Assembly (NCBI GenBank): GCA_028583415.1
Contig: CM053276.1
Coordinates: 63,469,510-63,533,509 of the forward strand
Source: Protea cynaroides
Lineage: Eukaryota > Streptophyta > Magnoliopsida > Proteales > Proteaceae
Length of the DNA stretch: 64,000 nt
Reading direction: 5' to 3'
In this document: positions 33,403-48,138 of the stretch, one piece after another
Layout of the letters: each line of letters opens with the position of its first letter
How positions within the stretch are numbered: the stretch's first letter is position 1
The notes under the pieces: model-generated
Seen by the model: only the letters and a program-made list of their open reading frames with translations
What the model was told of the DNA's origin: nothing
Database searches by the model: none
Program-made: the position numbers and the translations under genes

Positions 33403-34644
33403 CCAAACAGAGTATCCCAAGTCAAGAACTGGAACAGAACTAAACAAAAAGGAACATGAGACAACAGACCATCGTCGTCTTAAAACTTCTAATGAACGCG
33501 CCCATGATTTACCAATGGTGTTTTACTCAGCATGAAGCTTCTGTTTGCTTGGTGTGACTTTCTTTAAAGCGCTTTAAATGCTTAGGAAAGATAAAATGGT
33601 TAGACATCATAAATACCACTTGAAGTACATCCAAGAAATTGCTTTTTCATCACACAAACCATGTCAGGGCTCCCTTTGGCTAAATTTCTACTTCAATTTC
33701 AAAGTGAATTTATGAAACAAGTCCATAAATAGATTTTGGTCAAGAACTTGAAGTTTGTTGAGGAAATCATTTGGGAACCAATTTTGAGAATATATTCTGT
33801 GCGCTGTTCTTCCTCCATTGCAAGCAAACAAACAAACACCTCCGAAGGGGTTAGAGCAGTGGTGGCAGCAGCAAACGAGGAGCTGCTAATGGTGGTGGTC
33901 AGCTTAGATCAGGGTTGTTTTGAAATAACAGAGTAAAGCAGAAGACACAGTCGGCATCCTCAAGTTCCAACCAAATTTTTTTCCAATACACAACCTTTTT
34001 TTTTTCTTTTACAATTCTGGAGCTTGAGGGCCGCCGCCCACCTTAGTTTCAAAGAGCAAATAGTAGGTCGTGCTTGGATCTCTCATCCAGACATTCTAGT
34101 TTTCCCACTCTCTTTGGTGCTTATCTACCTTGTTTCCAAGCATTCTTTTCGATTTATCAGCAGATAAGAACTAGATTTTTAGCAATACCAATGTGATTCG
34201 AAACAGTGTCAGCAAAGATGAAGCGAATTCAGACCAATCATCTGGGTGGAATGTTTCTTTTTTTGTTGATTTCCATGTTGACGTCAAATCTTATGCCCCA
34301 CGATTTTACTTGTAAGTTGAACACTCACCTCCCAAAAGAAAGAATGGATGATGTTGCTGTTCAAGAGTTACAGAGAGCATCAATCAGCTGTGGCGCTTCA
34401 GAATTACCATGTTACTGGAATCTCTCTTGTGTTTTGTTCAGCATCTTCTTCCTTCCTTTCAAGAGCGGAGGAACCAGATTTGGATTCGTGGATCAGGGTT
34501 CTTTATTTAGCATTCTCTGCATTCTTTGTCTAGCATCCTCATCCTTTCAGCTGTTGGAATTCTTTATTTTCAAGGACCTGTCACCTGTTTCATTATTTCA
34601 GTGACTTACAGGTCTGGATTTTTTCTTTCATGTCAATATTCCAT

Positions 34645-34785
34645 ATAAAAGAGGCTCGCATGTTTGCAGAGAGTATAAAAGAGGCTCGCATGTTTGCAGA
34701 GAGCAAGGTGCAAGGTGCAAGGTGAGGCTCGCATGTTTGCAGAGAGCAAGGTGCAAGGTGCAAGGTGCAAGGTGCATGGTGCAGG
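34645..34785. repeat. Minisatellite, copy 3
   Basis: Same units as 1765-1881 in a different order: the 30-bp unit, a short GGTGCAA run, a third partial GAGGCTCGCATGTTTGCAGA unit, then GGTGCAA again. Confidence 0.85.
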
Positions 34786-36625
34786 TGAGAGGCAGTGGTG
34801 GAAGTAGGGGTTGCCTGGCGAGAGGAGGCTGCAGTAGGGCAGATCACCAGGGGAGTGGGGAACTGTGAACGCCTCTGAGCTAACAAAACTAACAAAATGA
34901 GGGGCCTACAGCCATGAGGTGGCTGGTCGTATCCTGATGTAACCACTAGTGCAGACTCAACCTGAGCTTACTTACTGGTTATGTTTGTGGTGTTCTTAAC
35001 CCAGCTCGCGAACAATATGCAACCTCCGATTTCACGGCTGCCTATGAGAACAGTGACCCAGAAAATAATTTCTTTTAAAAGTTGTGTCACAACGAAAGCG
35101 AAATAGGAAGTTGCCACCTAGATTAGGGTCTAGAACCCATGATTCAAAACGTGACTCCATTTTGAACTAGTCTGACCAAGAGATCAGTTTGAGTCAAATT
35201 GCAGATCTAGGAAAAGGTTAGGTACTCTGGTCCATTATAGTTAAACTGGTTTTCCTTTTTTACTTGGTACTCTATTAGATGTATAAATACTTCAAAATTC
35301 AACTAAAAAGGCATGAAAATAATCAAATTAAAGAAAGGAAGAAAGTTACCTAGGCCAAAGACGACTGCAAAAAGAAGTGAGAAGGCACAATCATAAACTT
35401 AATAAAGAGAAGAATAAATTTCATCCATCCCCTGGAAACTATGTTGAAATCCATCTAACTCTACATCTTTCCAGATCCGTCATCTACCACCCAAACTTTT
35501 GACACCGTTAATCAAAGAGACCCCTCCCATTAGTAGAGTCCCGTTAGTTGATGACGTAATCACTATTGAAAAATTCTGGGACAATAATGCTCTTATTTTA
35601 AAGTTGAAAGACCATTTCACCCCTGTTCAACCATCATCCCCAACCCTCCTCACCACCACCGCAACCCTGCAACACCAAACCCATCACCATCATCGCAACC
35701 CCAACACCCACATCCATCGACTCCCTGTGACACTGTCGATGGTTTCAGAAAATACCTGATGACGAATTGAATTCAGGCGAGTTATTTCCAATCTACTCTA
35801 GCGGTTTGATTTTCTGCAAATGTCTCTCATCTCCAACGATTTGATCTCAGCAGAAGGATATTTTACCTTGCTCTTTGGAGTGATATTCCTTCCAATCTTA
35901 TATGTTCCTTAGAATATTTCTGGCAGTTCAGGTGAAGGGCATCGAAAGAGAAGGAGAAGTTTCCGGCAGAAAGTGTGTAGAGTAGATGATGAGAATGGGA
36001 GGATCGGAGTTCGACGGAGGCGGTAGGGTTTGTATTGAAGTGATGGAAGTTACCGATATCGATTTGAAGTCAGACACGAAAGTAGGGTCAAAAGCACAAG
36101 CAGAGGTTAGGGAATGATTACGGTGATGGAGTGTAGACGATGAACCAGGGCTTGACATGTGTTACAGTAGTATTTTTACTTCTGAAATTACGACTAGTTA
36201 CAGTAGTATTTGCGAAACAGAATTTGATTTTTTTTTTTTTTTTTTTTTTTGAGACAAATAAATCTACAAGATTCATTAGCGAACAATTCCGAAAATCAGA
36301 GTTCTGCTGATTCCACACAACCCAGATCAGAATCCATTAAAGGCGGTTCCAATTCCAAGTCTGACTTTTAAATCCTTGTGCAATTCCAGCCAATCCAGCT
36401 CTGGGATCGGTTATATGGAACACAAGAGGTATACTCCATAGGTATTCTAAAGTCTGAACCTGTGTTTCAGGCCAACAAATCACAGTTCCAAGTCCCAAAG
36501 CCCCAAGATCACTCGTGGGTACAATTTTAATTGTGTACTAAGAAGCTTCCCATCAATTCATAGCCGAACTGCATCGGTAACATTCGATAATGAAGTCACA
36601 AGGAAGAAGACAACATAAAGTCTGA

Positions 36626-36970
36626 ACCTGTGGCTTTGTAACCAATAAAAGCATCGTCGGCAAGGAACCAACAGGAAATTATAGTTTCATCGCCGCCGTA
36701 CCAGAGCAAGTTTGTACTATTTCAATGGATAACACCTTAGTGGACTGCTGGGGGAAAACTCCGGTTAGCTGCCTTTCAGGCAGCTTCAGTTCATTGGCTT
36801 TGGGTAATAACGGTGCATGTGCTATTCCTGACTATGAGACAGTTTTTTGTTGGGGAGAGAACAATTTTGCTCTGCCGGAAATCCTTCAAGGAGTCTGTTT
36901 TCTATCAATTATAGGGAAAAGCAGTGTTTTCTGCGGCCTGATTATGCGGAATTTAGCAAGTAGAAACTAG
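36626..36970 (+). pseudogene. CRINKLY4-type ectodomain fragment, copy 3
   Basis: Same open frame as 3739-4083, with VDCWGKTPVS and VFCWGEN kept. Differences include loss of a Cys in the N-terminal NKC/NKS segment and a gained Cys (PVSCLSG for PVSRLSG). No transmembrane or kinase part follows. A mutated Cys and the absent remainder argue against function. Confidence 0.5.
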
Positions 36971-38952
36971 ATCTGAAGTATCTTCAGAGAAACGAAAAAA
37001 AAAAAGCAGACATCTGAACTCCAACGTAGGAAACGATCAAAGAGGGGATGTTTCTTGCTCTTCGTCTCCAGATTTCTAGGGTTTTTGGCATTTGGATTGT
37101 CTTAATTATAAGGTCAAATGAGTAATTTTTATGTCTTTCAATTTCAAAGAGGAAGGGTAGAAATGTCTAATCACATTTTAAGTCTATTATGTCAGTTTAA
37201 TGGGGGTGATTGATGTTTCTAGAAACCAGTGTGGTAGATGGATTTCAACATAGTTTCTGGGTGGTAGATGAAATTTATTCTAAAGAGAATTATTCTACAA
37301 TGAGATCAGAAGAAAATTAAACTATGACTAATACTTATTATTCAAACTAGATAATAAAACCCTAAATTTCAATAACATGATAAAATTAAAAAGTTATTTT
37401 TATGTGTGAATTAACTATAAAACCAAATAAAGAAGAAAATAATTTAATTTATCATGGAAATATCCTGAACTGATATCACATCTTCCTAAATAGAGGATCG
37501 GATAAAAATATAAAATTCCAATTTCACAAAATATGGGAATTTAAGAAAACACCCTATTATTAATGGAGACCCTATAATTCATAAAAATCATCCTAAAAAT
37601 ATGAAATTTCAAATTAAATCAGAAAGTACCCAATCTATCTTACTGATGCTTTAAACAAATCTAAAAACAGCTTTTGAAATGCATATGAAAATGATATAGC
37701 AATGAAAATTCCCTTCTACTGTAAATCCAACCATGCAGAAAATTATAATATGCAAATCACATCTAAACTTCCTCAATTCATACTAAAAGGCACGCAGATA
37801 AATTTTTTTTTTTAATGTGAGTAAAGACACGCCCCCATATGAACTAAATCTAATTATATGCAAAATAAATGTTTAAAAAAATTTAATGAAGAATTGACCT
37901 ATTATAGCATGATTTATATTAAAAACCTGAGAAAAAACAGAAAAAAAATGGAAATTTTTATGAAAAATGCCCCAAATTACCAAAATGTTATTATGATGTA
38001 AATAATCAAAAAAAAAAAAAAAATCCTCCACGAATGATAACAGAAAATAAAAGTCCCCAATAACAGATTACAAGTAGAGAATAATAAAAGGAAGTAGGTA
38101 AGAAACAAGACATGCTGCCATTTTAAGGAGAAAACATAATAAAATAAAATAAATAACCAAAGAATGCAAAGAATTTTCATAGACATTAGACTCAAGAACA
38201 ATCCAACAACAAGATTTAAAGAGTACCATAATTAATATAACATGCAGAAAATGAATTGAAAAGAGCATATCGTTACTTCCCCATTCAGGGCAGCAATGAT
38301 ATACGGGTTAGCGACAACATACCATTGATCAGAACCTTATATCTAATAATAGATTTTAAATTATAAAGCATGAAAGTAGACTTACAAGTGACTGCTATAA
38401 CAAAAAGGAAGGCCGGACAGCATGCACAGCTCAGGGGAGAAAGAGTCAGTCACATCTGCAAAATTCAATTTTTACTTTCAATTTACTTTCAGGGATAGAG
38501 CATATCTTCTTTTTCACACAACTCAGAATTTAAGCAGACTGTTGCAACCACTTCCTCTACTCAATAAAATTTAGGTGGAAGCATAATGGATGTTGTGCTG
38601 AACTTAGTTCAACACCTTGCTTAATATCTGCTACGTGGCAGTCCATCTGGGACCTAAATTTGGCATATGGGTAGACCCCACATCTTCCAATCTACCTATA
38701 AAACATCAGTACAATCCACACTTACAAGTTTCCCAATTTTCACATTGCGTTCCCCACAGATGAGGAAAATTGAACCTAAAACAGAGAAAGCCAAAAAACA
38801 TTTGATTATCAAATAAGGGGGAAGAAACTTCCAGACAGGAAAATTTTTCCTTAGCTAATAATAAAGGAAGAAGAAAGCTTGAATCCAAAAAACAAACACA
38901 GAAAGAAAGTTTGCCAGCATAACAAAAAAACCTTAAGCTGAAAAGAATCATT

Positions 38953-38964
38953 TGTGTGTGTGTA

Positions 38965-39021
<57 letters not shown>
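38953..39021. repeat. Compound (TG)n(AG)n microsatellite, copy 3
   Basis: Same site as 6089-6159; the TG run is interrupted by TGTATG. Confidence 0.97.
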
Positions 39022-39025
<4 letters not shown>

Positions 39026-39434
39026 GTTTTCTGAAGGATGCCAAGGTGAGTGATATCAAATTCAATAGTGAAAGACATCATATGAGAGGAAAAACCTCAA
39101 CTGCTATGTTGTGCCTTGATCTGCAGGCATGCATCATGATAATTTTTAACAGAATCAGAATTTCTCTAACAGTAGATTGACAAATGAGAGAAGGATAAAG
39201 AGAGGAGAAAACAAAGAAGAACGGAGGAAGAAAGAAATCACTAAAGAAGAAGCATACACTACTCAACTCAACTCAACTCAACTCAACTCAACTCCACCAT
39301 CTCTTATTAATAGGAATCAAAATAATGTAAGAAAATCAGGGTTTCGTTCTTCATTTAAAGTGGGCTTCACACATAGCCGCCGCCCATCCTCAAGCCTTGT
39401 GTATCATTCTGTGTAATGAACTACATAGAATCAA

Positions 39435-39605
39435 GAGGGCGAGCCTTCGTGTGACTGTAAGGTTGTCATACTGCAACCTGGTGGTCATGGGTTCGAATCT
39501 TGGAATCAGCCTCTTCACATTGTGGGGGTGTAAGGTTTGTGTACATTCTGCCCTCCCTAGACTCTGCAATAGAGGGAGCCTCGTGTACTGGGATGCCCTT
39601 TTTTT
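39435..39605 (+). mobile_element. Au-like SINE, copy 3
   Basis: Same insertion as at 6558. Left target copy GAACTACATAGAATCAA (39418-39434); the right copy has one change (39606-39622, ATGGAATC). B-box intact. Confidence 0.9.
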
Positions 39606-41103
39606 GAACTACATGGAATCAACTAGAATGTTAGAAATACACTTTTAAGATTATAAATGATCTACCACACCATACCTTATCAGTAATAAAATATATTATT
39701 AACTGCCAATCAGAAACAGAATCATATAAGAAAATAACTACAAGCAACTGAACCATTATTGAGATCATCAATGATTCTTAGCATGGAGAGTTTTATTTGG
39801 TCACAACTGGCCCAATTGATCGTGGGCCTCCATGGGGTCAGCTGTAATATCATCAAGGACTGAAGAACAGAATTCAGTTTTTGGGACCTAGAGCACTAGA
39901 TTTGTGGACTACTTATAAGTTTTGTTTTTATTTCAAGAATTTCAGTAATTATCATTTCTAACCAGTTTTGGTTTAGTCTAGATTTCTTTTACTGTCTTTA
40001 ATTTGGCTTCCATGGAAGATTCCTAGTACGATAACAAAGGAGTTAAAGGTTAAAAGAAAGCAACATAACATATGTTATCACATTTCTATTGGACAAAATA
40101 AGTTAACGGATCAGAAGTTCTCTATGTGCTTGTGTCTGGAAAACAATAAATCGTAACCTTTTGGAATCAAAACTCAACTCTAGTAAGTAAAGTTAGCCCC
40201 AAAGAATTTTCTTCTCTATTATTTATCCGCACATTTTGTACTTTACTATGCCCTTATTGACTTCCTCTGATGCCATCAATCCCTTGCCATTATTTAATCT
40301 TCTTTCTGTCTCTTAAACCATTCCTAGCAAGCCCTCCTTAAATCTTACCCCATCGACAATCCTAGAATATGATCCCATATCCATACCCAAATCAGTAAGT
40401 TCAAATTACAGATGCACGGCCTATTTGGAATTATCCAACAAACTCCTAATCCCTCAGGTGGATTCCATCTCAATCCTAATTTATACTTTCCTAGACATTA
40501 TTTCTTGCTAATTTTAGTGACCTACAGAAAGAGCATGCCTACAAATTGTTCATCCATCAATCACACCCTAGCATTACACCCTCAATATCACCTAATCATC
40601 CCAAAGTATTTCACACTAGAATCCAATCCTGATAGTATTTAAACCTTCAGTTTTCTTTGCTCCTTTCCAGAAAATTTGCCTATTTCCACCAATCCATCTC
40701 AATTTAACATAAACGCATCAGAGTGAAGCTAAAAAATTTCTGTAAAAACATATACTGTGAAACCAGTTAACCAATTTATGTTAGTGAATCACCGAGAAAC
40801 TACCATATGATCAAGGGTGTCACGAACCAAATGAGACTAACACTGCATTTTTATTTATATCAAAATCTATATTTCAAGCAGCCTAAAACTACATTTCCTT
40901 GTACTGAAATTATTTAAACAAAAAAAGTTAGGGAGAGGCAAAGCATAGGTAAATGGAGAACTAATTTAGGAACCTATGTCAAACAGAGATCACAAATTGC
41001 ATAAAAAAATAAAATCAAAATTTGAAATTTATTCCTTTATTCATTTTAAAACTACTCAAGCCACTTGCATCTTAAAAGGACAGTATGTTAGAGATCAAGG
41101 ATT

Positions 41104-41775
41104 TCAATATCCTTCCCAACCATCTTTCTCTAGCTTGTCAGCCTTCCTCAAGACATCATCCTTCATGTCTTGTTGATATTGGATTATTCTAGCTTGCATA
41201 TCAGCATCCCCAACTGCCAAAATCCTAGCTGCTAACAAACCCGCATTTCTCGCGTTGTTTATTGCAACTGTAGCAACAGGTACACCTCTTGGCATCTGAA
41301 CAATTGATAAGAGGGAGTCCACCCCATCCAGTGAAGAAGAGAGCACAGGGACACCAATAACAGGTAATGGAGTCAATGCAGCCACCATACCAGGCAAGTG
41401 AGCGGCACCACCGGCACCAGCAATGATAATCTGAATGCCTCGTTCCCGGGCTGACAAAGCATAAGAGTACATCATTTCAGGGGTTCGGTGTGCTGAAACT
41501 ATCCTCACTTCAATTGGCACACCAAGTGAATTCAAAATATTTGCAGCATCCCTCATGACTGGAAGATCAGAATCAGAACCCATTATAATCCCAACACGTG
41601 GAACAGTGAAAATCTGACCCTCAAGACTTTCTTCACTCAGCATTGAATTCAACCACCTTTCCAGTATGCCCAAAGATGGGCCCACAATGGTGATATGGCC
41701 CATTTTTCGCTGCTTCCATCTCTGTCTTATCATACCAATGAACAGAAGTCCTAGGAATTCTCTGAGCCCTTCCAA
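41104..41775 (-). pseudogene. PURKE: PURKE copy 3, PurE half in its own frame
   Basis: A 223-codon frame that holds the whole PurE domain (GSDSDLP, SAHRTP, AGAGGAAHLPGMVAA all present), from MGHITIVGP onward in the original frame. It is separated from the PurK half by a 2-bp deletion at about 41716, in codons matching residues 451-453. The C-terminus is three residues shorter than copy 1 because a TCA codon became TGA (EGY then stop). As a downstream cistron it would need its own transcript or reinitiation to be made, so I call it a pseudogene. The domain itself shows no inactivating change. Confidence 0.75.
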
Positions 41776-43069
41776 TCAGCTGATTTGCCAAATAGAACCC
41801 TGGCTCTCCATTCTCTTCGCCAAGTAAATTGTACATAATAGCAGCTGTTACTTTCATTGATGGATCACCAAGAGGAAGACCAACAATAGCACGCAAATGT
41901 TGCTCAAATTGTGAAGTAAAACAAGATTCAATTGTGTGGTGCCCACTATTATGAGGTCTAGGTGCTACTTCATTTAGTAAAATCTGGCCATCCCTTGTCA
42001 AAAACAACTCAACCGCAAACACCCCAACGCCCTCTAATGAATTAATGGCCTCTTTTGCAATATCAGTAGCCCGGCTTCTAATAATCCACGGTACATCAGC
42101 TGGTGCCTTAACTATGTGACAGATATTTTCCTGGTGAATAGTTTCAACAACAGGATAGCATGAAATAGAATTATCTCTTCCCCTTGCCACAATTACAGCC
42201 AGCTCCTTTACAAATGGAGCCCACTTCTCAATATATAACCCTTGATTATATCCTCCAAGAGTACCAACAGCAGAAGAAAGCTCCTCTTTGCTGTGAGCAA
42301 CGGCATTTCCACGCCCATCATAAGCTAATCTTTTGCTTTTAACCATAAGAGGATAACCAAATAAGTCCCCTGCCTTTTCTGCACTTTCAGGATCATCTAT
42401 CTGCATAAAATCAGAAACTGGAATTGCATTCCTAGAAAAATGAACTTTCTGGAGATATTTGTCTTGGATTATTCGGATGGTAGAGGCTTTGGGTTGGCAA
42501 TCTACTCCTTGTTGCTCAAGTTTCTCTAGCGTAATTGCATCAACATGTTCAATTTCCACAGTCAGTACTCCACATCTTTTTGCAAATTCCTGAACTGTAG
42601 CACTATCATCGAACCTTCCAACCATATGATCATAAGAAAAGGCACTTGCTGAACAGTTCTCATGTGGATCCAAAACTGCAATTCTAATGGCCATCTGAGA
42701 AGCTGCCTGACATAGCATGCGACCCAGCTGACCTCCACCAAGGACTCCCACAACTATATCAGAGAGTCCATGGACTGGTAAATCATCCTTCTCAGTGGAA
42801 CTATTATGATCTTCACTAGATGCCTTGCAATGAGTGATCCAACTCTTCTGCACAGAAGAATATCCAATCTCAGCCCTTCCTTGGCTGTTGACTTCCATTG
42901 GAAACCCCACTTCTTTCCCTTGATGAGATGTAGGTTGAGTTCTGAATCCTGAGCCGAACACAAAATAGTTCTGGTGACTGCATAATGCCACAGAATGACA
43001 CCAGAGAAGCATTTTGTGGATTTCTTTCACCTCTATTATATCTTCCTTGACTACCCAACACCCTTTCAC
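41633..43069 (-). pseudogene. PURKE: PURKE copy 3, PurK half (478 aa)
   Basis: Matches copy 1 for residues 1-451 (transit region, GGGQLGRML, YDGRGN, FAVELF, NEVAPRPHNSGHH). After the 2-bp deletion it runs 27 residues out of frame to a stop at 41633, overlapping the PurE-half frame by about 140 bp. A translated product would be a PurK-like ATP-grasp protein without PurE, comparable in layout to the separate bacterial PurK. Whether it is expressed cannot be seen. Alternative start Met20 lies at 43012. A recent or assembly-level frameshift is also possible. Confidence 0.75.
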
Positions 43070-44709
43070 TTTCAGTCTTTAATTGCTGATTTCCAAAACC
43101 ACACTATGACATAATTTTTCTCGGGACTTCCTTCCCTCTGGTCTTAAAAGAGTAGAAGCAGAGCGAAGATAGGGCCAAATAGGGAATGAAGAAATGAGAC
43201 AACACCTACTGCTGGCAGTGCAGACTGGTGGTCTTCACACTCCTACTCCCATCTTCAACACAAGGAGTTGTCTTTGCTGCACTCTGCTGCAATAGAAGAG
43301 CAGATGAAGTTCACAATTAAAACATGTAGCAACTTGACACCTTAGATCTTACTCCCCAAAAAAAATGAAAAATGGAATAAAACTCATCAAAATGATATTG
43401 CCAAGAAAGCAGCCAAGCAATACAATCAACGACTAGAAATTTAAAAAATAAAAATAAAAAATAAAAAAATAAAATACTAAAAATAAAAAGCCACCCCACC
43501 AAAATCGCAGCTTACATATCCACAAACAAGGAAATCAAACAACTTGTATAAAATTACTGGCAGTGCCAAAGTTCTAAAAGCTAAAAAACAGGTATACAAC
43601 TTGTTTGGCAATTGGCTCTTCAAGCCGAAGCTAGGACCATGATTTCTGACTACTTATATCCCTAATGGCAGCAAGACCTTAAACATACTCAGATACAATA
43701 TTTCTTCGAGACTAACCAATTTCAACAGCAACGACGAGCCGCTCAATTATATATGTAGTTTTTGTGCTCGCTCAAATTGCGATGGTATGTTCCGCGAAAT
43801 GGTCTACATTTTGACCATGATTGAGGTATGGCCTCTGGTTCAAGAATAGAGAAATTGAATTTATAAAAAAAAGGGCACTTGTAGTATTCCTAACAGAGCA
43901 TCTTTATCTAAATTTGGCATTTCAAGATCCGGGATATCTCAGCTTGTATATCTACCGGTTCCTCCCCATGTATACATCAACAAAGGCAAAATCTATTACC
44001 GAGCTCCTGAAAGATTCCCTCACAAGCTTCAGACAGAAAAAAAAAATTTCCTATCTCCTTAGCGTAATTTTCCGACTTCATCAGCATATTCCTCTTGCTC
44101 AAACTATAGGAATATTCTGACTCTTATTTTATTTGTGACAAGAGACAGATCAACTTCACAATTACTGGACATGTGTCTCTCTTCAGGATAATAAACCTCC
44201 ATTATAAAAAATGCAAGGATCCCGAAATTTCCATGCTCCATAACTTGAACCTTGTCTCTATCTCTCTTCTCTCTTCCCTCTTCTTTCTTCTCTCTTCTCT
44301 CTTCTCTCATCCTACAACAAACTTGTGGAGTATTCGTTAATAGGGAGAGCTGAATATGAAGGAAAAATCAACGAAAACAAGAACAACACTACAACAGCAA
44401 TGGTTAGAGTAAGAAGTCGGTAACCTTTCATGGAAACTCCAGATTCCAGTTACGGTTCAGAGATAAGAGATGAAGCGATAGTAGTATTACAGAAAATATG
44501 AAAACAAAATCAAACGGAGAGAGTTTCTAAAAGGTCACTTATGGTCTCCTGTTTATGCTGAAATCGATTGGAGATTTTGAGTTTTCATGTTTTCATCTGT
44601 AATCGATTATCCACTTCAGGTTTCATGATTTCAAGCAGAATTATTGCAAGACATAAATAAAACAGAGAAACATCTTAGTTCTTCTCAAAATTTACATAAA
44701 AAATCAAGT

Positions 44710-44935
44710 GCAGGGACGTGCATACCCAGAGATGAAGGCAGGGGCGAGGCCGCCAGCAAGGCTGAGTGAAAGCGAGAAGATAGACAGAGAAGAGAGAGAG
44801 CGTAGCAGAAGGCGGACGGAGGACGTCGATCAGCAGCTTGCAGCAGGAGCTCGGCAGGTGCAGCAAGAGCTCGAGAGGGCTAGCCGCTGGGAAGGGGGTT
44901 TGGGGAAATAGGGTTTTGACCGAAGAAGAAAAGAT
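44710..44935 (-). other. GC-rich putative PURKE leader exon, copy 3
   Basis: Same island as 11838-12045, with the donor-like GTATGC kept (about 44725). It would be joined to the acceptor at about 43287, upstream of the PurK-half ATG. Confidence 0.3.
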
Positions 44936-46465
44936 AACGATGTTTACCTTTTTTTATTTACTTTCCTAACGTATGTTTTACTAAACACGTACAATTCGTG
45001 TATATTATTTTACCACAAAACAAGTGTATATTACGGTTAAAAAAAGGATTTTTTTTTTTGGGTAAGAACGGTTAAAGAAAGGATAACCTTCGTGTTTTCC
45101 CCTTTTGGTAATTTTTTTAACCTTTTTTTTATTTACTTTTCTAACGTATGTTTTCCTCAACACGTACAATTCATGTATTATACTTTTTTCTTTTTTTTTG
45201 GTGAAACATGTATCATACGATAAGTATGAAATTTGCGAAATTTTCAACTCTCTAGTATTGTTCAGAAAAACTTCTAATACATCTCAAAGTTACAATTCGC
45301 TCGTATTATACACAAATTTTCTATCTATGGTTGAGTGTCGATTTCATAATTAGTAAATATGTGTATATCTTATTTTTAGCCATACAAATACTTTTTCTTT
45401 TTACCAAATATTAACATTGAATTGCAAATCTATCCATTTTCTCTGGTAAACGATATTCTACACGTTTAAAACGCTGCATATTAAACGTTGTGAAATACAT
45501 TTGAAAATATATTAAAAAAAAGGGGGAAATATACTAAGACACCCCTTTAACAATTGATTTACTGTACCGAGTAACTACTCTCTCTTGACAAAAGTTACAC
45601 GGTCTACCCCTGAAACAATGTTTTATAACAGTATAATACACACCGTAAGTTTGTGGGCATTAAAAACTGAGGGGAGAAATTCAAAATTTTTTTTAAGACA
45701 ATAGTACCGTTACTCATCCGCATCTTTCCAATTTTTTTCTCCGACATCGATAATGATTAAAATCGATTCATTTTCGTTACTTTTCAGTTCATGATTACTG
45801 AGATCGATTTTTTTTTTTTGGCTCTATTATTCATGGCGATTGATATCGATTCAAACTTGTGGTTTTCCTACATTGGAGAATGAGTTGCAGTGACAAACAA
45901 ACTGAGTAACTAGGAGATATCTTGCTTAGCTCCCTTCTGGATAATACATGTGTGAACTTGTTATAGACAAAAAAGAAGTAAAAATCGAAGGACTTTGAGA
46001 GGATTTGTTGTATTTTATTTTAACAGAAACTGAGAACGAGATCCAACAGATAAAATACACAACGGAAACAGTTTAAAATCTCATTTTCTTGACCTGCATT
46101 TACTTGTCTTTTGAATTGGTAAAACCGCAAAAAATGACAGTAGACGAAGGAGACGGCGAGGAGACAATGATCTGTGATGCTTAAGGTCATTTGTGAGTTC
46201 GAATTCAGGATGGTGTGCGCTTTTGTGCTCTCCTCTGCTAAGGCATCGAAGAAAGCTCTATGAGTGATGAAGCTAACCCTTCCTCAATAAAGAGAACAAC
46301 ACCAGAAAAGAAAACATCACCACCAAAGTACCAACAGAATAGGAAAAACAATGATTTAAACCCAAACTTAAAGGGGAAAAAAGAGAATTGCCCCAAGTTT
46401 CGTTGGCTACTCTGCACTCCAGTAGTACTCCGGCCACAAGTTCTATGGCTTTTGCCACAATAGGT

Positions 46466-46468
<3 letters not shown>

Positions 46469-46544
<76 letters not shown>
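46469..46544. repeat. Compound (TC)n(AC)n microsatellite, copy 3
   Basis: Shorter than at 13587-13707; the following 75 bp of copy 1 are missing here. Confidence 0.95.
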
Positions 46545-46546
<2 letters not shown>

Positions 46547-48138
46547 TCTCTCACCGTCTCTTACTCACTTTTGTATCCAAGCACAGACTTAAGTCAAATA
46601 GATTGTGTTCCATCTGGTAGCTCTGATTTGAGCTAGAGCTGAAATTGTGAAGATGCAATTATGCTTTGCTAGTAAAACCTAGCTTTCATACCCTGGATCA
46701 TGTCTGTTGTTACTGAAACTGATCTAGTCGAGTTTAACACGTAAAAGCTGAGTTCACACATGTTAGCCGAGTTCAAGGATAGAGAAAACCATAGAGAGGT
46801 GGATTGGGTAAGCTAGTGGCCACTCTGATGATTAAGTCAGTTCACAGAACAAGCAATATGAAGCAAAGTAAGAATTAAAGCTTCTTAAGAGAGTATGGTA
46901 AGGTTTGAGTATAGACTGAGTGTAAAATTGTTTGTTCTTGTAACTTCAAGTGAACATGTATATATAGGTGAAACTGTTCACTTGTGGAGATGTCCAGATT
47001 ACCCTCATGATGATTATGAAAACTGGCGATAACTGATGTTGGAGTAGTGACCGATATGCTGCCTTAAATGTTGATCCTATGGTTGTCATAGATTCAAATG
47101 CTAGCGCACCACCCACAAATTACTCCCTTTTCCTTGGGAGTGACCAGGATGTGTCAGCTAGCGAGTTGTTCCCTTAATTGTAGGAGAACAATTTGGATTG
47201 CTTGCCAATCATCATGCATCTGCCACGTGGAGGGTTAACTCTCAAACAGTGGACACAGGTTAGAACACATGAACCAGTAGGCACGTGTCATTCTTCTATT
47301 GGATGAGGGAATATGGTATCCACTGTTGCCCCTCGCTTCTTTGGATTTGTAGAATCTAAGGAAGCAACTTGATATCGAATTCGACCGTAACCACTAGCCG
47401 AGTTGAATTGCAACAATGCTAGTCATCTCGTTTGGATCCTCAACACAAGACAAGTTTTGGACATACTTTGAGAGTACATTCACCGATTTCCCTAACTTCT
47501 AATGATTTTCGCAAGTCGTCTAACTATACTTGTAGTGTATGATTCTAATTTGAGGTCGGTTAGAATACTAATGCCTTCGGCTTGAACCATGCAATGACGG
47601 TTGCTTTTTGAAAAATCAAAAAGGCTGTCAGGATCTCGGATTTTTTGGGTATCCAAGGCCTGAATTTAATGCTGATCCAAAATGCCAAGCGATGGGGTGA
47701 GGCCACATGTATAGTAAAGGTCTCTACCCATAAAGCAATGAATTAGTGTCCAAAACCCAAGGACACATGGTCATGTCATTATGAGCAAGCCGTTGTAAAC
47801 TGAGGGCTTTGAATTTGCAGCCAATCATTGGCTTTCTTTCAAACTCGTATACACCGTCAAATTGAAAATCGCAATCATCCAAGTCGATTTGACAGCTTTT
47901 CATGATCGTTTCGGATTTCAAAACACATTGAATCTGACGAGTCTTGCTCATTGGGAACTTTATAAAAGCTTGAATTTGGGGGCTTCATTTCTTCATCTTC
48001 AAGTATCTTCTTCTTCTTGTAGTTAAAGCTGCCGATTTTCTTCTGCAACTTTACAAATCTTTGATCTTCTTAGCCTGAAAATATAGTAAGTTTCCTATCT
48101 TCTTGATTTAGTTGTATCCTTTTTAGTTTTCTTCCATT

